Of a stretch of DNA of 64,000 nt, positions 63,143 to 64,000 are shown piece after piece. Below the pieces are notes generated by a model. That model saw only the letters and a program-made list of their open reading frames with translations, ran no database searches and was not told the origin of the DNA. This stretch comes from Nocardia acidivorans NBRC 108247 (GTDB lineage: Bacteria; Actinomycetota; Actinomycetes; Mycobacteriales; Mycobacteriaceae), in the NCBI RefSeq assembly GCF_001625085.1, contig NZ_BDAW01000019.1, positions 62,001-126,000 of the forward strand, in the 5' to 3' direction. Within the stretch, counting starts at the first letter, position 1. The number at the start of each line of letters is the position of its first letter. The translations under genes and the position numbers were made by a program.

Positions 63143-64000
63143 GATTCGCCGATCATCTTGCGGGCCCACTCATGGAATTCGGCGATATGGTGTTCGGCCG
63201 GTACCAGCACACCGCCCTTGCGATAGGCGCGCGAGGACATGGCGGGCTGGGTGCGCTCGCATGCGGCGAAGTCCTGTTCGTTCACCCTGTGGAACAGTTC
63301 CACGGAATGGTCGAGCACACCCCCGGATTCGACGACATCGGGTGCGTACAGCCAATCGCATTCGACAATGGTCCGATCGTGCGCCATCGGGTACATGCGG
63401 TGGAAGATGACGTGATCGGGCACCAGGTTCACGAATACCGTCGGGCGAATGGTGATGGCGTAGTACTTGCGATCCTGTTCGGGGGCCAGACCGGGCAGCG
63501 GTTCGAAGCCGGGGCGGCCGTCGACGGTGAATCCGGCTATGCGCTCGCCGAATTCGGCCCCGTGACCGACGTAGTACTGGGCCGCGAATCCGCCCGCGAA
63601 CTCGGGCAGCACCTCGACGAGTTCGGGATGGATGGTGGCGCAGTGATAGCACTCCATGAAGTTCTCGACAATGAGCTTCCAATTGGCCGCCACGTCGTAG
63701 ACCACGCGTTTGCCGACGGTGAGATCGGCCATGGCGTAATGGTCGATGGCGGCCGGATCGCCCAGGCGGGCGGTGGCCGCGCCCATCACCTCGGTCTCGA
63801 AGGAGGGCGGATCATCGGCCAGGCACACCCAGGCGTAGCCGAGCCACTCCCGCAACGCGACCGGAATGAGCCCGTAGGCCACCCGATCGATGGGCGCACC
63901 CGAATCATCCTGGAGTGAACCGAGATTCGGTGCGGCGACGAGTTTGCCGTCGAGCCCGTAGGTCCAGGCGTGGTAGGGGCAGCGCAGAGTGCGGCGCACC
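63136..64000 (-). CDS. Rieske oxygenase alpha subunit, C-terminal part (cut by window edge)
   Basis: The 288 residues inside the window are the C-terminal end of a Rieske non-heme-iron oxygenase. CPYHAWTYGLDGKLVAAPN is the second half (C-x2-H) of the Rieske cluster motif; the first half lies outside. The iron site reads NFMECYHCATIHPEL (with conserved N/E and two histidines). The CYHCxxxHPEL pattern is typical of GbcA/choline-monooxygenase-like and carnitine-type oxygenases. Cotranscribed with aldehyde dehydrogenase, permease and GMC oxidase genes, so it probably acts in quaternary amine breakdown. Confidence 0.88.
   Translation of the reverse strand, partial: VRRTLRCPYHAWTYGLDGKLVAAPNLGSLQDDSGAPIDRVAYGLIPVALREWLGYAWVCLADDPPSFETEVMGAATARLGDPAAIDHYAMADLTVGKRVVYDVAANWKLIVENFMECYHCATIHPELVEVLPEFAGGFAAQYYVGHGAEFGERIAGFTVDGRPGFEPLPGLAPEQDRKYYAITIRPTVFVNLVPDHVIFHRMYPMAHDRTIVECDWLYAPDVVESGGVLDHSVELFHRVNEQDFAACERTQPAMSSRAYRKGGVLVPAEHHIAEFHEWARKMIGESC

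Overview
This is a GC-rich actinobacterial chromosome segment, most likely from Nocardia or a close mycolic-acid-containing relative. The case rests on family content: an antigen-85-type mycolyltransferase, an EphD-type hydrolase/short-chain dehydrogenase fusion, two F420-type Ddn-family reductases, a DUF3145 gene, a carboxylic acid reductase very close to the Nocardia enzyme, a 'conservon' (cvnABCD plus P450), GTG/TTG starts and 1-8 bp gene overlaps. No transposase, prophage or CRISPR array is visible. One tRNA (CAU anticodon) is present.

Layout. 1-11 kb: edge of a DUF3145 gene, two SxxK serine hydrolases, an APC permease, a MerR/alpha-beta hydrolase divergent pair with a textbook MerR operator, agmatine deiminase, DinB-like protein, phosphotransferase, and a fused PabA-PabB with a low-complexity tandem-repeat linker. 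11-20.6 kb: a TerD-HNH fusion protein, a lipoprotein, an MFS exporter with a CzrA/SmtB-type metal-sensing ArsR regulator and a 30-bp operator, a Baeyer-Villiger-like monooxygenase, a mycolyltransferase, and a serine hydrolase behind 11-bp phased repeats. 20.8-29.8 kb: a large SARP/AfsR-type regulator, thioesterase, a stand-alone MraY, and a hydrolase/reductase/EphD operon. 29.9-33.2 kb: a Gly/Cys-rich membrane peptide beside a GRDP-like protein, TerC under a manganese (yybP-ykoY) riboswitch, a Ddn-family protein, DUF4234 and the tRNA. 33.4-46 kb: small secreted proteins, TetR regulators, a methyltransferase, a flavin-type oxidoreductase interrupted by an amber codon, an acyltransferase, an APC permease, a peptidoglycan amidase, an MFS/MarR operon and a quinone reductase. 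46.2-51.9 kb: the conservon, cvnA-B-C-D followed by two P450 genes, all start/stop overlapped. 52-57.5 kb: lipoprotein, GlsB, a methyltransferase remnant and carboxylic acid reductase with an in-frame 30-bp minisatellite. 57.7-64 kb: a minus-strand operon (Rieske oxygenase, aldehyde dehydrogenase, permease, GMC oxidoreductase, IclR) resembling choline/betaine-type quaternary amine catabolism.

Between genes, three copies of a palindromic repeat (33-bp arms) sit only 3' of genes, and several operators can be matched to the adjacent regulator. The main points for follow-up are the TerD-HNH fusion, the Gly/Cys-rich peptide plus GRDP-like pair, the SARP-style phased repeats, the two coding minisatellites (pabAB and car), the in-frame amber codon, and the stand-alone mraY.
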